Assembly: GCA_900759435.1 (NCBI GenBank)
Contig: CAAEVD010000072.1
Coordinates: forward strand, 1 to 7,143
DNA: 7,143 bases
DNA from: an uncultured Collinsella sp.
Lineage (GTDB): Bacteria; Actinomycetota; Coriobacteriia; Coriobacteriales; Coriobacteriaceae
Reading direction: 5' to 3'
The translations under genes and the position numbers were made by a program. This document shows positions 6,533-7,143 of this stretch, piece after piece. Position 1 is the first letter of the stretch, and each line of letters opens with the position of its first letter. Under the pieces are notes generated by a model. That model saw only the letters and a list, made by a program, of their open reading frames with translations. It was not told the origin of the DNA and did no database searches.

Positions 6533-6540
6533 AAGGAGGA
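6533..6540 (+). promoter_or_regulatory. Strong ribosome binding site of the lipoprotein gene
   Basis: AAGGAGGA is a near-perfect Shine-Dalgarno sequence with 5 nt between its last G and ATG 6545. It is stronger than the sites of the three operon genes and fixes the start of the partial gene. Confidence 0.8.
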
Positions 6541-6544
6541 CACC

Positions 6545-7143
6545 ATGAAGACAACGTTCAAAAAGCCCGTACTCGCATTTCTGACATGCGTCCTGGCGCT
6601 CGCCTTTGCCCTGACGGGCTGCAGCGGCGGCGGCAAGGACCCCAAGGCCAACTTCGTCGGCAGCTGGCAGTACTCGGGTGGAACCTTGGATGGCGAAGAG
6701 CTCACCGATGAGTACATGGATATGCTCAAGGAGTGGGGCCTCAACTGCGTCCTGATCCTCGACGAGGACGGCACAGGCGTCCTCGATATGTTCCTTGAGG
6801 TCGCCGACCTGAAATGGGAAGCCAAGGACGCCACCACCGTAACGATCACCGCCGAAGATGAGTCGCACGACCTGAAGCTCAAGGACGACAAGCTCGTCCT
6901 TGAGGTGGAAGGCGACAAGCTTATCTTCACCAAGTCCGACAAGGATCTGTCCGGCACGGTGAAGAAGGATCGCGAGGCGGCCGAGAAGGAAGAAGAGGTC
7001 GATGAGGCCGTCGAAGACGACGACGTCCAGAGTGTCGAAATCTCCCCCGCCGTCACCGTCGCCGATGACGATCTGTGCACCATCACCATCACCGAGAAAT
7101 TCAAGGACGACTGGGGCGACATCGGCTTTGTCGTCAACATCAC
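6545..7143 (+). CDS. Secreted lipoprotein with lipocalin-like N-terminal domain (3' end outside window)
   Basis: The frame is open from ATG 6545 to the window edge, with 199 residues visible. A lipoprotein signal peptide is clear: KK at 6-7, a hydrophobic core at 8-23, and the lipobox L23-T24-G25-C26, so the mature protein would be lipid-anchored at C26 on the outer face of the membrane. A Ser/Gly tether follows. Residues about 37-130 start with FVGSWQY and continue as short beta strands (LILDEDGTGVLDM, VTITAEDESHDLKLKDDKLVLEVEG), like small lipocalin-like or DUF-type lipoproteins of Actinomycetota and Firmicutes. A highly charged, mostly acidic linker spans about 140-162. It leads to a second beta-rich domain that starts near ISPAVTVADDD and is cut off, possibly of the DUF5067/FxLYD kind. 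Ligand and function are unknown. The gene follows a hairpin, so it may be independent of the operon or expressed by read-through. Confidence 0.8.
   Translation, partial: MKTTFKKPVLAFLTCVLALAFALTGCSGGGKDPKANFVGSWQYSGGTLDGEELTDEYMDMLKEWGLNCVLILDEDGTGVLDMFLEVADLKWEAKDATTVTITAEDESHDLKLKDDKLVLEVEGDKLIFTKSDKDLSGTVKKDREAAEKEEEVDEAVEDDDVQSVEISPAVTVADDDLCTITITEKFKDDWGDIGFVVNI

Noticed and set aside
5481..6554. Minus-strand open frame (357 codons) opposite the SPFH gene
   Set aside because: The product is Gly/Ala-rich and low in complexity, a shadow of the Pro-Ala and zinc-ribbon coding sequence, with no family signature.

Overview
The window looks like a stretch of a high-GC Gram-positive chromosome, most likely a Coriobacteriia gut commensal (Collinsella or a close relative). 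This rests on the strongly GC-biased third codon positions, the AAGGAGG-type ribosome binding sites, and above all a LuxR-type regulator fused to a multi-pass membrane domain, an architecture very common in that class. The taxon is an inference; no marker gene is present.

Layout: (1) 1-1092, plus strand: the C-terminal 363 residues of a magnesium-translocating P-type ATPase, cut by the left edge. (2) 1129-1165: a perfect interrupted palindrome in the short convergent gap. It serves as a likely terminator and carries a core resembling a dispersed repeat. (3) 1168-2712, minus strand: a 514-aa membrane-embedded LuxR-family regulator with a recognisable promoter at 2743-2771. (4) 2713-3089: a non-coding gap between divergent genes, with a compact cluster of direct and inverted repeats around 2876-3009 and several GTSYCCC-like motifs. 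(5) 3090-6464, plus strand: a tight three-gene operon. It encodes a DUF4428 zinc-ribbon protein, a double zinc-ribbon protein with two membrane helices (resembling Bacillus YdjG), and an SPFH-domain 'virion core' type protein with two C-terminal zinc ribbons (resembling Bacillus YdjI). (6) 6484-6505: a GC-rich hairpin, then from 6545 a lipoprotein gene that runs off the right edge.

The most interesting unit is the operon. In Bacillus subtilis, YdjG, YdjH and YdjI sit beside PspA and help place it at stressed membranes. Here the YdjG-like and YdjI-like partners are kept, PspA and the TPM-domain protein YdjH are absent from the visible neighbourhood, and a DUF4428 protein takes the first position. 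Each of the three proteins carries two zinc ribbons, so six ribbons are encoded in about 3.4 kb. A reasonable inference is a membrane-surface scaffold: the two-helix protein anchors it, the SPFH protein oligomerises on it, and the ribbons mediate contacts. The divergent LuxR-type membrane regulator is a plausible but unproven controller.

The second point of interest is a pair of interrupted palindromes (1129-1165 and 2899-2927). They have unrelated arms, but both have a 13-nt centre ending in GTCCCC directly before the right arm, which suggests members of one dispersed repeat family.
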